This document shows, one piece after another, positions 9,955 through 23,164 of a DNA stretch of 64,000 nt. This stretch comes from Aquila chrysaetos chrysaetos (Eukaryota; Chordata; Aves; Accipitriformes; Accipitridae), in assembly GCF_900496995.4 (NCBI RefSeq), contig NC_044014.1:11620501-11684500 (forward strand), in the 5' to 3' direction. Under the pieces are notes generated by a model. The model was not told the DNA's origin. It did no database searches and saw only the letters and a list, made by a program, of their open reading frames with translations. The position numbers were made by a program, and so were the translations under genes. Positions within the stretch are counted from its first letter, which is position 1. Each line of letters opens with the position of its first letter.

Positions 9955-10215
9955 AGGCGAGGGGGGACAGCCTGGGTGCACACTAATGAGCGAGGCTGAA
10001 GGCTATCGATCCTCCTCTGACAGATCCCCCTCCGCCAGCCGCCATCCCGGGCAGGCGGCGATGCCCTTTCCGAGGCATGGCAGCGAAGTTCGCATTCAGC
10101 ACATGTACCGCGAGCGCGTCGCTCGCAAACAAGCTGACCTTTACGGCTGGTTTCAGGTCATTAATTAGGCACGCTGCTTCCATGTTTATACATCTCTTCA
10201 GCTCCAGCATCGCTT
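9955..10215. promoter_or_regulatory. Candidate conserved regulatory block about 3.5 kb upstream of ADRA2A
   Basis: A non-repetitive, balanced stretch with TAATGAG, a nuclear-receptor-like TGACCTTT half site, GTCATTAATTAGG (paired TAAT cores) and several CpG kept in a non-island context. Conservation is suspected, not shown. Confidence 0.25.
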
Positions 10216-13059
10216 CCAGTGGCGTGGGGGGAGCTGGGACCACCCTCCCCTGCTGCCTCTCGGGGAGAAGGAGCTGAGAAACGTTCAGGAGGTCTCGGAG
10301 CTGCTCACAGCACAGAGCAAATCACATACGGGGAGATAATCTCGGGAAAGAATCGCTATGGTAATAAGGCTGCAAATGCATGTTTTGAACAAGCAACCCC
10401 AGGAATCGTTTATTTCCAGAAGAGCAGTGAGATTCTGGCAGGGAAAAAAGTAACAAGAGCTGCTGAAGGATCGAGACTTGCTTTTTGGACAGTCCGGTTC
10501 AGAGTTACAGAAGCTGGACAAACCTAAAGCTCGCTCAAGGCATGGCAGGACAGACTCCTGGGGGGGGGGCACACAAAAGGGGCAACCGCTAGAACAAAGT
10601 GCAGAAATTATTTCTCAGCAAAGCTTTCAAGAGCAGCTCTGTGCCAACTTGACACAAGCCATCAAAGAGGGGAGCCTTGGTTTGGAGCCGTGGGTGCTCT
10701 GCAACTGGAGGTAAACGGCAGTCACAGTTTGCTTCGTGTTAGGAGATCCGTGGTTTGCTCGTTTACACTGATGTCAATATTTGCATATCCATGGCAGGAA
10801 GCCCTCGTTGTAGCTGTAGATTTTGATCATGCTACTGGGTATATTTGAATAAATCAAAGCAGGGTGTCTTTCAGGAAGATTTGCTTTAGTAACTGGGCTC
10901 CCTTGGGGGTAACGCACCGAAAGCCCGTGGCTTGTGACAACCTGTGGACTAATGACTGAATAGCCCTTCATGGCAGCTTCGAGTTGGCCAATTTTCCTCC
11001 AGGCCTTGGGCAAGCTGGCAGAGATGCACTCAAGTCACAAAAAAAAATGTTTTTCCCTTTACTGTGTTAACCCCAGGAAAAAAAACACCATAGGAGCTAT
11101 CAGGGGAAGAGGCACAGACCTTCTGCAGGCAAACCTGACATTGCTGGGTTTATGATGGTGCCACAGCAAAGTAATACAGCAAGCACACCATCCATTTCCA
11201 AGGAGGTGTTTCAAATGCTGTGATTAATATTTTCCTTTTATTTTAAAAATTATTTTTAAAAAAAAATCATCAGAAGTGTGACTGGTCTGGCCACCCCTCC
11301 AGCTGCTTTGGGACCTCAGGCACTTTTCCTCCTGCACACTCATTCAAACCCACAGCCCTTCCTTTCCCTGTCTGCCGCTGCACATGCGAGTTTAGGATTT
11401 GCTCTTTTCATAGATCTCACAGCAACGGCTTCTGCAGAGCCATGTTTTTCAACAGAGTTTGTCCGGACTCAGCTGCTGGATGTACTTTTCCGAGTTATTT
11501 GAATAAAACAGTTGGAAAGGGATAGCTGCGACAGCGGTCTGTGCTAGCACCTAATCCCCTTGCGAGCAGGGATGCTGTCGCTGTATCAGATGTTCAGAGG
11601 GGAAAGAAAGGAGGCACACACTGAATATTACTTACGGCGGCAGTTCTTCACTACCTCCCATCTGCAGAGCGCTGGCTCAAATCAGCACAAGATGAATCCT
11701 ATGTGACCACCTGCTCCTCCGGTGTTAGGTTTTGGTTTTTTTTGCAAACAGCTTGAAAGCTCTGCTTGCCTTTCCTCATTAGCTGCCGTTTGGGTTGCCT
11801 GCCCTGTTCGGCAGGATTTTAACTACCAGGTTTGATTGCGCAGCCCTAAACCAACAGCCAAGAGAAACATTTCCATGCTACAGATTGTAGTGTGGCAGCC
11901 GGGGGTGAGACTGAGATACGGAGACTGCACTCACACAAGCCTCAGGTTTATTTATTCATTGTTTTCCCTCTTTTGCTTCTGCCTGGTGTCACAGTGGCCT
12001 CTGCAACATTAAAGGCTCGTTTCAGCTCTGCAGGAGGAGCAATGCAGAACAAGAAACCTCCCTGTCTGTCTGCATGTCACTGGCCTCGTGCCTTTCAGGC
12101 ACTTCATGCCTGGGGAGAAGGGGAGAGAGAAATGTGCATTTCCTCTCTGTAGCACCCTCAAGTACATACTGCATGCACGTTTTCCTCTGTGTTGAGCACA
12201 GGCAAGCGTGTTTTTATGCAGTCCTATTTTCTTTATACTGTTCCCTATCTGGGAATCCTCCACACTCGCTGCATCCTGCAGCGGGGCCAGGAATAAACAC
12301 CTGTGGGGCCATCCCTCAGTGCTGGGGAGCAGCTCCATCCTCCTCCCCAGGCTTCCCATCCTGCCAGCTCACAAGATGGATACCACTGAAATTAGCCAAT
12401 AACAGCAGAAACATAATGAAAAATAAACCAAACAGTCTATGGTTCATTCCTAATATATTACGGGGACCTTCCATACCGCTCACCATCAGTCCCTCGCTCA
12501 GGGGGCTAACTCACTGCCTCCCATAAAACCCTTTACCAGACTACACCGGGCTTTTCCATACATATGCGACCATATAGCCAAAACACAGCAAAAACACAGC
12601 CAAGTCCTTCCAGCCCTGGCCAGAGCAAGGGAAGGCGATACTCCCCACCCTCTGGCACTGCTCCCTCCCGGAGGTCGCCCACCCACAGCCCTGCTCCTGT
12701 GGGTGCTCCTTGATCTGCTCCGGCACAAAGGCAGCCGGCTCCCCCCTGCAGCGATGCCCCAGCGAGCCTTAACGGAGCCAGGAGCATTGCCGTGCTCCCG
12801 GAGCCGGGGCCGGCAGGGCACTGCCGTCAGCCGCTCCAGCCAGCCGCAAAGGGAACAGTGCAGAAATGGCCAGAAAGCGTTTTCTCACCAGGTTTTCAGA
12901 GGGAGAACGGGTAGTCCTGGGCATGTGGAGAGGCGCCCAGGCCAGCATTCAGAGAGGACAAAGGTTGGGCGCCGCTAACTTTCCTTGTAACCTTCCCTAA
13001 ACAAAACCAATCAAGTTTCTGCAGCTCAACGAGCTACCTTTCATCAGCAGACCCGGCCC

Positions 13060-13170
13060 ACGTTTAAGGCAAAATTGAGGCTGCCTCACTTTAAAGCATG
13101 TAATTTCCCAATGGGAGAGGTCAACATTCAATTACTCAGCTGAGGAGTAACTCCTTCATTCAAGTTCCAC
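13060..13170. promoter_or_regulatory. Candidate conserved regulatory block in the intergenic region
   Basis: About 110 bp rich in words such as GTAATTTCCCAATGGG, AGGTCA and CAATTACTC, with no simple repeat content. It looks like enhancer-type non-coding DNA; alignment is needed to support it. Confidence 0.2.
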
Positions 13171-16100
13171 TCCCTAAGGTCCGAGCGCGTGTCTCTGCCC
13201 TTTCCCTCCCGGTTCTTCACCATCTCCATCGGAGACTGACACAGTGACGCTACCTCTGGGCCAGCGGCTGCAGTCAGCAATATTCATTCAATCCCTCTTC
13301 GGAAGGCAGAAGTGCCCCAGGTGAGCTGTAACTCTCCGGTTTGTTGCACATCCCCAGCAAGCTCCTTTGGCACGGCCAGAGCAAAGCTTCCAGAAAAGCA
13401 AACAGCTCTGAAAAGAGAGGGTACAACAGAGAGCAGCCAAGCAGGGATTGAGGGCTGCAGTTCCCACCTGGCAAGGTGTGGGTCTCACAGAGGCTTCAGA
13501 TCATCATGGGAAAAGGGGAGCAGATCACACAGCCCCTTCAGAAAACAGACCACAGCAGGCTGCTACAGCAGGAGACAGCTTTCCACGCACACTTACATCA
13601 AGCAGGTTTGCTGTCTCCATTTAACCCAGCTTGCCGTGTCTACATGAATCCAGGGTGGCAGCACTAGAGTTAAAAAGATCAAAGAGCCAGGGTGGCAGCA
13701 GCAGTTCTTGAAGGCTGAGCCATATAAAAGGTCCAGGGGATAATTGCCTGAAATTGCTGGGTTCCCAGAAAGCCGAGCACGTCAGCATGGTTTCACAGGG
13801 AGGGAGGCCACTGGAGAACGGAGCAAGACTTTTCCGTGTTTTCCCTTATTACTTATTTCACCATCTAGTGGCAAAAGCAAATAACGCTGAGAAGCCATCC
13901 AGGAGCTGCAGCGGGCTCTGGAAGGAGACCTCTCCTTGCCCCAGCTTCTCCCAAGTTACCCCCACAGCTGCCTGGGCTGGGGACACACAAGGAGGGCACA
14001 GGGCAGCATCCAGCACTGTGGAAGTCCCCCTGTCCTAAACCATGGCCCTGTATACAGACTCCTCCGTGCAGGCTGACTCCCAGCCCAGGACCCTCTGCCC
14101 ACCCCCCCGCCGCTGTGTCCCTGCTGTCCCCACACCCCAGCTGTAACCCACCGGCTGCTGTAGCTTCTCCCCCCAGGTGCCGGTAACCACCTCCCACCCT
14201 CCTGCCCTCCAGCCTCTGCCCAAAAAACCCACCTGGCTCACCCTGGGGAAGTCCCAGCTCCAGCTCCCAGGGGGACAGTAAGCCAAGAGAGCTGCAGAAG
14301 AGCAGCACAGGGTAGGGCAAACTCAGGTCTCCCAGTGATCAAACCCAGCTTAGCTAAAGGCGCGGGCTGAGCTAAGCCCCCAGGAAAAAACGTCAGGGTG
14401 AGCAGCGTCCTCCTGACTTGAGGCTTTTCCTTCCCCACCTCAGCTGAACCATCTGCCAGGGTTGCGGTGGGTGGAGGAGGAAGGGCGTTGGGAAGGGACA
14501 AAAATACCTTCAAGGAAAAACCTTTACTGTGGACTCAGGCGGGTGTTACGAGCACCTGGGGTGCTGGGGAGAGCTTGCCTTCGCCAACTCTCTAGAGGTG
14601 CTTTCTCCCCGTGCTGCCCCTTTGCCATCAGGCCGTGTAGAAGGGGAGATTTCCCCCAAGGCCAGGCCCCCCTTTCCCACACCCCGGTCACGATCCATCC
14701 CCTTGGACACGGCAGAAATGTTTGCACATGGATCTGCTCCGCGGGGACCTGCCTCCTCCACGGGGGGACTTCCCGAAGAGGAGAGCTCGCAGAGCGGGTA
14801 CAGCCCCGCGTTTGAACTCCGGCTGGCGGATGGTCCGACACCTTCCCGGCCTGCGTGATGATAGCCAGGTAAGCTGGAAGGTGACAGAAACATTCATCAT
14901 CTGGCGGGCACAGGAGGGAGGGCTCTTCTCTCCAGAGCCAGGGATTCCATCCTCACGGTGGTTTGCAGATCCTGCATGCAACGTGCCGCAGAGGGAAATC
15001 CATCATCGTTACTGCGCTCATTCCCTCGTTGCCTACAATGCAATTATCCCTACGCAGTTTTTTTTTCCTGAGAGGCTCAAATTAAGTTTAAACACCAGCT
15101 TTTGATTTATTTGCTTATTCAGCACCATCAGTTGCTTTTCAGCAATATGAAATAGCTCTCTCCCCAGGAAACATTTATCCTATCTGGGAATAGTATACCG
15201 AGGGTGGTAATGTGTAATCAGGACAAAGCACTTAGAGAAGGCAGGCTGATATACTAGATGCTGAGAGAAGAGGTATAATATATCTCCACTTGTGCTTTTT
15301 CAACTCAGATTTTCCTTTTCCCTGGAAACAGCATAGGTAGCAAGGGAAATTCCTGCCATACAAAATTCAAGAGCAAAATAATCCAAGTCTTGCCCTGAAA
15401 CGTCACAGAAAACTAAACACATACCAACAAGCATTAATCTCTGGCGCTACAAACAAACCCTCTTCCTTTTTTTTCCCTGAGAAGTCATTTTCAACCCTGC
15501 ACAGAGCGATGCTGGCAAATTCTTCTGCCAGTTTTGTCTTTGCACTCAGATGAAGGATGCTGCAGGGCAGTGCTCTCATCAGCACAGGATGCAGTCCCCA
15601 TCCTCACAAGGCTTGATGTCTTTAACACCCTCTGCTACTCCGAGAGTAACCGATGGGAGCTATGGCCGGGGGGAGGAAAAGGAGAAATCTCCACTACTTC
15701 ATGTACAATTCTGCTATTCAGCCTGTCAGCACCAGTTAAATGCAAGGGCAGAAGTATTGAAAGGGAAAACAAACTTTGTGAGAAACATTGGACCTCCCCT
15801 ACAGATGGGGAGCATTGAACTAGCCCTGAACTCTTCTTTCCACTTGTTGAGGCCAAGCCATTTGCTGGGTCATAACCGCAAAGAAGTGGAAATTGCTGTA
15901 CAGCATCCAAGCATTACCGGAGGCGTAGTCCCAGTGCAATCAGACACATCAAGAGGAAAACAGCGCAACCAAAATCTCAAGGCTTAACAGCACCCTTTCA
16001 GTTCAGCTAGGCTAAAAATATCCCCCAAATCCTCAGAAAGGCAGCTCATTGCAGATTTCAACTGGCTTTAATCGACAGCCCCTCAAAACTGTTTTGTTGA

Positions 16101-18379
16101 GGATACCTTTCGCCCTGCCCAGCAGACAGGGTATACGGGAACAACCACCCACCAAGCCAGCCAGGAACCAGGCTCAGGTTTGCTACCGAGGAGGGTTCCC
16201 AGTGTCTCCGGGCACTGGAACACCTCGCCAGGCCAGCAAAATCCTCTGGAGTTGAAGTCACTGAAGATCACCGTTGATTCCTCACTACAATCCAATCTCA
16301 ATTTTCCTTAAGCAGAGCTAGAGACAAGAGTGGTAAAAAGCAGTTGTGGCAACTTCAACAAATATCTTAAGAAAATCTAAATGTTTTAATGTTTCTGGGG
16401 AATTAAGTATCTGTATGAAATGAGAATGTCATTTTCTCATTAATATTTCACTAAAAATTTAATTGTGGGAGCACACGGGTTTTCCTAAAGCAAAAGCGAT
16501 GAGTATTATTAAGCATTACACATATTTCAGAACTCTTTATGGACTGCTAAGTGCTCCGTGTCACTTCAAAAACTAAGACATTCATCCTTATTCCTAAATA
16601 GTTTGGAGCAAAGATTGGCCACAGAATTGTCATTTAATCAAAGTTCATTCCTATCCAAGTCTTGACACGTATCCCAAGCCAAATAATTTCTTTGGTAAGT
16701 ACTCAGACATCAAAACCCTTCACAGGGACTCTGAGACACCATGTGAAAACCTGGCTGGGCTCTATAAACCAAGTGTCCCAGGAGCCAACAGAGAAGCTGC
16801 AGAGCAACACACAGCTGTGCCACGTGCAGCAGATCCATCTTTTATATTTCCCTCTCCCAGCCATCTGTTCCCAAATTCTGTTTTTCTCCTGGTGCATCCA
16901 TTCTACAACAGAACTAGAGAAAAGGGGCTTGTACCCGATACAAAGCGAGTTCGGAAGAACTGGATGCACCAACAGGTATATGGATCGGAAGCCACTGGTC
17001 CCACATCATCATTTTGCTCTCCCTGCCCTTCTCCGCTTACTTCAGCTCAGCACAGTGTGAGAAGCACCGGGATGAGGTAACAAGCTGTTTGCAAAAAGAG
17101 GGAAATCTGAAGTAGGAGACATGGGAGGCGAGAGCACAAGTGGAGAGGATGAGATCAGATGTGACACTGCAAGAGCTTACAGCGAAAAAACCAGGCACTG
17201 CTGGAAAAGCCCCTCCTTCTCACGGAGGATTCTGCTACTTCCAAATACGGTTCTGTTTTAATGTGACATAACCCCACCACCACCAAATTTCAAACGCTTC
17301 TTCTCAAGAAGCCGTGGCCTGGCTCCAGCACCATCCATCTGGTGGAGCCACAGACCCAAGAATCTTGGCTCCGCTCTCTCCTGCCTGGCAGGCTGTCCCC
17401 GGCGCTGCAGCTGGGTGCGGGCTATCAACAGCACCAACCAGGAGATGCTGGCCGCAGGGGACCCGCTTACCACTTTCCTCAACTTGATTTTAGGGAATTT
17501 CCTCCAGTGCCTTTCAGCCCTTCCAGGCAGACCTCCAATTCTGGTGCTGCTGGGAATCCCTCCTGGTCCCCCACACCAGAACCGTACGGTGCTGTCTGAC
17601 GTGGCTTCTTGGGAGACTGGAAATGCCTAAAAAGAAGGACTTTACTTGGAGAAGATTACAAAGCCTGAAATCAGAGCTGCCTTGTTGACCAGCAGCTCCT
17701 TACCTAGCTGAATTTGTTGCCCTCTGCTATGCTGGCAAAGAGAAATGATTTCAGACTTCTCAGCTGCAGCCTCCCATTCAGTTAACGTACTTGGCAAGGA
17801 CCGAAAAAAGCTGAAGGGCATCCAAAAAACTTGGGTCATAGAGAGAGAAGAGTTTTACTGTGTTACTCTTACCATGGCTGTTTTCAAACAACATTTTAAG
17901 ATTTTCACGGAAAAATGTATTTTTGTTAAAACTGTCCACGTGAAGTTTGGAAATCACTTCAGGCAGCACAGCTGTAATAATGCAGGACAAAAAGCAAACC
18001 AGCTACTACTAGGTCAAGCAAATCAACTACCAAACTACAGCAAATTAAGGATTCATTATGAGTCTCAACAAAGAAATACTTTACCAATAGAAAGGAAAAA
18101 GAGGGTGTTGTGGAAAGAGCTTTTAAAAGGGAACACTTGTGTGCAATTTTGCAGATAGCATCTTACTCAGAGGCAGTGGGGTAGATTGATCTCTAAAGAC
18201 TCTTAAAAGGTTTTGCAGTGGAAAAAAATAGTTGCAAGGCATACAGTCAGATCATTAACTGTGCAGCCCAGGCTGCCAGCTGCTCACTCAAATACTCCAG
18301 ATGGCTCCTCCTCTAAAACATCATCATTTGATCTTGGTAATCAAATTTTCTCCCACTCTTACAATCCTAAGTGAGGCAA

Positions 18380-18480
18380 GGCTTGTACGAAGAGATGATG
18401 TATTTTATTTGACTGAGATGGATTGCGAAAACACAACAAATTAGCTTTCAAGGCACTCAGCCTCTTCTAGCTGTATCAAA
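18380..18480. repeat. Possible old interspersed repeat fragment
   Basis: The words GATGTATTTTATTTGACTGA, ACACAACAAATTAGCTTTC and CACTCAGCCTCTTC resemble, in order, a dispersed vertebrate element I recall but cannot name with certainty. Divergent and truncated. Confidence 0.25.
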
Positions 18481-19559
18481 GCTAACCATCTCCAGCCCTT
18501 TAACACCTTTTTTCTACTGTTGCCACCACAGACAGTTCAAAGCACCAGCTGTACCCTATAAAGCTGCCCAGCATCCAGATTGTATACAGTATTTGCACAC
18601 TAAACACTTCAACATACAGTAGGTATCTAAATCCACAACTTCCCACCAGTGGAAAGTAGGACCCGTCACTGGAGCGCAGCATTGGGAGACTCGGTACCCT
18701 GAAGGACTTAGGCTGGATTAATTACACAAATGTGTAATCTGTTTGTCTCGCCAGAGTCACGGAAGACACCGTCTGCGCATTTTTCAGACCTTTAATACAG
18801 CCTTTAGGACATACGGTGCCAGAAACAAGATATTTTCTTCTCTTTTCACTCAATTAGAGCCAACATGCATGGTTCTTCTGAGGCCAGGCTCATCTGTGGA
18901 TGCTCACTTCAACCATTTGAACAGAAAGTGGTCATGGCCAGCAAGTTCCTCCCAGTCCCGGTGGCTGCCAAGCGCTGTCTGGCTGACACCGATTATCGGC
19001 AGGATGGTACTGGGGCAGGGGGAAATTGCTTTTTCTTTTCCTTGTAAACTATGGGAATTTCTTACATGGTTTTCTGCAAAGGCTTCAAGGAAGAAAATTA
19101 AACTCAACCACTGCACTGTCGGTCTTCAACCTCTCTTCCAAAGAAACAACACTAGAAATTTCCCAGTATTTTCAGAAAATGTTGAGCTTTGACAGTTTAA
19201 GAAGACCAGTGGAAATATTCAAAAGTCACATCTTCCAAACCTATGCACTCTTACTAGCATGAGCAGAGTATTTTAAATGCTGGCATTATTTAAATCAGCA
19301 TACTTATGTAAAATTTAATATTAATTTTGTTTCTCATACCTAGTTGCAAGAGATGATGAGAATCAGTTATAGCTAATCAGAGGAAACAATTCATTGTTGC
19401 AGCGGGTGGCTGGCATCTGAAGTCTAAACCCCAATCCGATCATTGCCTAGTGGGATTATTCCCCACTGGAGTTTAGCGCTAAACTTCATCACCCACTCAA
19501 CTTTAATTTTCATAACAGAGCTGTACTTTTATTTCACAAACTAGAAGCACACAAAGAAC

Positions 19560-19940
19560 AAAATAGCTTGCGAAAGGCCACGAATTAGGAAAAAGAATCA
19601 GAGCTGGGACTAGAAAACTATGAAGAAAGGCAACAAGAATTACGACGGAATGGAAGAGAAGCTAAGAAACTAGAACTCTATGACTTGAAGAAAAAACACT
19701 GCCATTTATGAAAAAACCCTCAAGAGCAGGAAAAAGCAGATGAACAGGAAAAAGCTTGTTCATAAATTTCTCAGAATATAAGAACTAGGAGTCACCAAAT
19801 GAAATAAGGTGGTGTGGTTTCAAACAAACAAAAGGAAGTACTTTTTCTCCCAGCACATAATTATATTGTAGAATTATTAGATACAGGATGTTGCAGAGGC
19901 CAGAAATACAAATAGATTTAGAATTTAAAAAACAAACAAA
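19560..19940 (+). repeat. Divergent CR1/L3-like LINE 3'-region fragment
   Basis: The segment from about 19775 to 19920 follows, in order, the word pattern of sauropsid CR1-type 3' regions: AAGAACTAGGAGTCACCAAATG, then AACAAACAAAAGGAAGTACTTT, then CAGGATGTTGCAGAGGCCAG. The preceding 200 bp has the matching GAAGAAAGGCAACAAGAATT-type context. It is heavily mutated and carries no open reverse-transcriptase frame. The family name is an inference from memory of the consensus. Confidence 0.5.
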
Positions 19941-22555
19941 CAAAAAAAGCAGCAAGCACTTTCTTCTGTGAATTTGCCTAATATATCAACGGCTACTAAA
20001 TGCAGTGATGCAGATGGTGTTTCGTTGTCACAAGCCCTTCAAACTCTGGGTGGTGAGGTGTGAAGCAGTACGCCAGAGGAACTGCATGTCCCTGTTATGT
20101 TCCGTACGCATCTGCCACTCAGCCCTGTCGGACTGGGGAGGGATGGTGCGTGGTCCAACACCACGGCACGGGACAGCCACTCTGTGATGAGACTGGCCAA
20201 TTCCTCAGCTTGTTTTCAGATTGCTGGATCACTTACAGTAACAGGGATCGACTCAACGCACAGACAGACCTTTAGGCAGTTTGATCAGACCCTCTACTGA
20301 TTTTTATCTCTGCCCTTACATCAGATCTCTGCTGATTCTCAGATTACTGCATGAGTGACTGCTGCACACTACAAGAACCCGTTCCAGTTTAAGTTATCAG
20401 CTATACCAAGTACACGAGTGCCCTCCTCGTCATCATCGTATCCAAACTGGTGAGGCCCTTCTATTCTAACTTCAAAGGATACTAGCATTTTTTTTGTTTG
20501 TAGGACATGATGTAAGCATGACCGTCTTGAAAGACTGTCTATCATAATGACCTTTACAGAGTTAAAAGACATCGGTTTAGAGCTGTGTCATGTCAGCTTG
20601 GCAATATTGTCTTTTATTAAATCAGAAGTTTAAATGCCCTTGTCTGTCTTTTAGGCGCCAGAATTCTATACCTACTTTAATTTTGTTGTTGTTGAAATGC
20701 ATTTTGCACTAAAATCCAAGATTTATTTTCCCTTTCAGAGAGAAAGGGTTTTGTTTTCTTTTTTACTATATGCCCTACTGTACAATAACAAAATGAAAAT
20801 AAAAGATTTTACCAACATTTGCTTTATAAAAGGTGTCCAATCTACATGACTGAGTAAAGCAGTTACTATCATGCAACTTTTCAAGTTTCCTGTAATTACT
20901 CTACATGAAAATCTATATTTTACTTGAGCTCTTTTGAAGAGTGATGAGTATATAATAAGAAAGCAGTTCGTGATAATCTGGGGCGCTGCAAAAGTTACAT
21001 CCAAGTTAATGTTAGACTAGAAATACTAGAAAACTTTCAAAAGACTCAGTGGCAGCTTATTTACAAATATACTATTTATAATGAATGCATTGATACAGAA
21101 TGACTCTTATAAAAAAGCAAGGCAATCTTTTATATAGACATAACAATCAACATTACAATAATTCAGATTAAAAGTACATTTTTGTAGACTGTTTACACTC
21201 TTGTTTAGCTTTTAACCACAAAATTAGCGTGGTCTGGTATTTTTCCACAGCAAAAGTCCTGTGCAGTCCTGGATAAGACCTAAACATCAGAATAATAAAA
21301 CATAATTTTCTGATCTTTGCTAACATAAAACCAAAAACCATTTGTAGATACTATTGTTTGTTTGTAATTGTCCTTACTGTGCCTTGAAGTTTGTGTTGTG
21401 CAAATTACTGCCAACTGCACATTTCTAATGTCTAATTAGAAGCTATTCCAGCATGCCAATTTCATACAACCGAGGTGTGATACTGACTATATGAAAATTC
21501 TTAGTTGCATCCAGATATGAAGACTCCCCTCAGATGGGTTTGTATTGGTACAGAAATTTAATTTATTTGGGGGTTTAAAAAAAAAAAAGGGGGGGGGGGG
21601 GAGAAATAACCTCTCAAAGTTTTCTAATTGTTAAATAAAAGCTATTTTTCAAACTCCCAGGATTAAAGATGATACTTGAATTCCAGGTGACACAATGGGT
21701 TTCAGCGCTAACCAGCTAGACAGTCTGAGTACTAATTTACTAAATCATGTACATGAGCAAACACAACCTTCAAGAAGTCTGAACATGCACTTTCTCACAC
21801 AACATTAGCAAAAGATGGACAAAACTGCAAAGAAAACCTAAATCCGAGAGGCACTGAAGCAAATATTCTACAACCCAAATCTCTTTCTAAAAAGGGTGTA
21901 TAAATTTCAAAGTTTCCAATAGCATCTGGCAAACTGAAAAGTGCCAATTACATAACTGTGTGACCCAACTTTACAAGCAGCATTTCCATTGCATTTATAC
22001 TAGACAACTTTGGTGACGAACTTAAATATGGGACAGCCAGAGACAGAACTTTAACTCCTTATACTAAAAGAAAACATTTTTGCAAAGAATTACCAAACAA
22101 CTTTCTATTTAGTGAATTTAAATGCAGTATGTGACCAACACGAGTCACAACTGCAGTTATTTCTTCTTTTCATTGTTTAACAAATCCCTAATCTGCTTTA
22201 CACCTTAACAGACTTCCATAATACTATAGAGTCTATAGTACAGTAATTTAGCTTGTTAAATCAAGGCATGATTCAGGATAGTGTCTTTATGGGGCATGTG
22301 TATATGTACATATTCTTATGTACATAAGCACAGACACATATAAAATTGATATTTTGTCTATGGGCAAGCAATTAAGGTAATGATTTTCACTCAAAGTAAA
22401 GATTGTCACACTTTTCAATAACCCTTCTAAATTATTTCCCCCAGTGTGGCAAGGGGGATAAATATTTAATACAAGTTATCTGGGAATCACCTGTTTCTCC
22501 ATCATGTTTTCAAAGATGCCATAAAGAATTAATTTCTCCACCTTGTCTATGCTTT

Positions 22556-22597
22556 CATACATACATAGATACACATATACATATATGTATACATACT
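22556..22597. repeat. TACA/CATA microsatellite
   Basis: Imperfect tetranucleotide tract (ATACATACATAGATACACATATACATATATG) with a palindromic core. Simple repeat. Confidence 0.65.
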
Positions 22598-22800
22598 TGG
22601 CCGGATGAAGTTCTTTCCATTCATACTTTGATTAGGCCAAACAAAATTCTTAAAACACCTATAAGACAGCATGTGTGTCCATCTGAATGTCATCAGGCAT
22701 TAAATACAATTTAGAAACCGCACCAGTTAACAATCCAGCATCCTGGGAAATGCAAGTCTGTTATGTCAGGATGTAAGACTGTTTTGAATGATCAAAACAG

Positions 22801-22870
22801 CTGGATTTATACGGATCTGTGTATGGATTTGGATATAAATCCATGTATGTACTATACGGATTTATATGCA
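22801..22870. repeat. Degenerate GGATTTATA minisatellite with inverted copies
   Basis: The words GGATTTATAC, GGATTTGGATATAAATCC and ACGGATTTATATG occur within 70 bp, in both orientations. Degenerate tandem and inverted arrangement, no known function. Confidence 0.5.
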
Positions 22871-23154
22871 TCTATTCCCAATCCATGCCCCACATTTAAT
22901 ACTTAAACTTTTGGATAATTTTAAAGAACTTTTCAAATTCTTTGACTTGATTTCTCCTGTACCAGAACTTCTCTCACTGCTTTTATTCAAATCTCTCTTT
23001 AGACACTGAAAAAATAAGCATTCACCTCAGAATGTATAAAATTAAACTCCTAAAACAGGGCTCAGGATTATCTGGCATTGCAACAACCATACTAGTACAA
23101 AGATAGTTTGAAAAAATATCCTGTTTTTAATATAGTAATGAATTAAAACATAGC

Positions 23155-23164
23155 TTTATTTATT
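23155..23164 (-). terminator. Candidate SHOC2 distal polyadenylation signal (AATAAATAAA)
   Basis: Two overlapping canonical hexamers on the minus strand, followed by U-rich sequence within about 30 nt. A proximal alternative lies at 24517-24522. Confidence 0.35.

Larger units (their letters stand above)
7901..18380. other. Intergenic region between ADRA2A and SHOC2, proximal part
   Basis: No supported gene on either strand. The open frames are short, overlapping and without domain signatures. Composition varies, with moderately GC-rich blocks (8.2-10.3, 12.5-15.0 and 17.3-17.6 kb) among AT-rich ones. Most of it appears single-copy; the candidate regulatory blocks are listed separately. Confidence 0.5.
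19941..23154. other. AT-rich region downstream of SHOC2, possibly part of a longer 3' UTR
   Basis: No supported gene. The sequence is AT-rich with short frames only. Minus-strand AATAAA signals at 20613-20618 and 20722-20727 could serve a much longer SHOC2 transcript (about 4.8 kb of 3' UTR). Contains an A12-G13 run at 21577-21601, a TACA microsatellite at 22556-22597 and a GGATTTATA-type repeat at 22801-22870. Confidence 0.4.
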
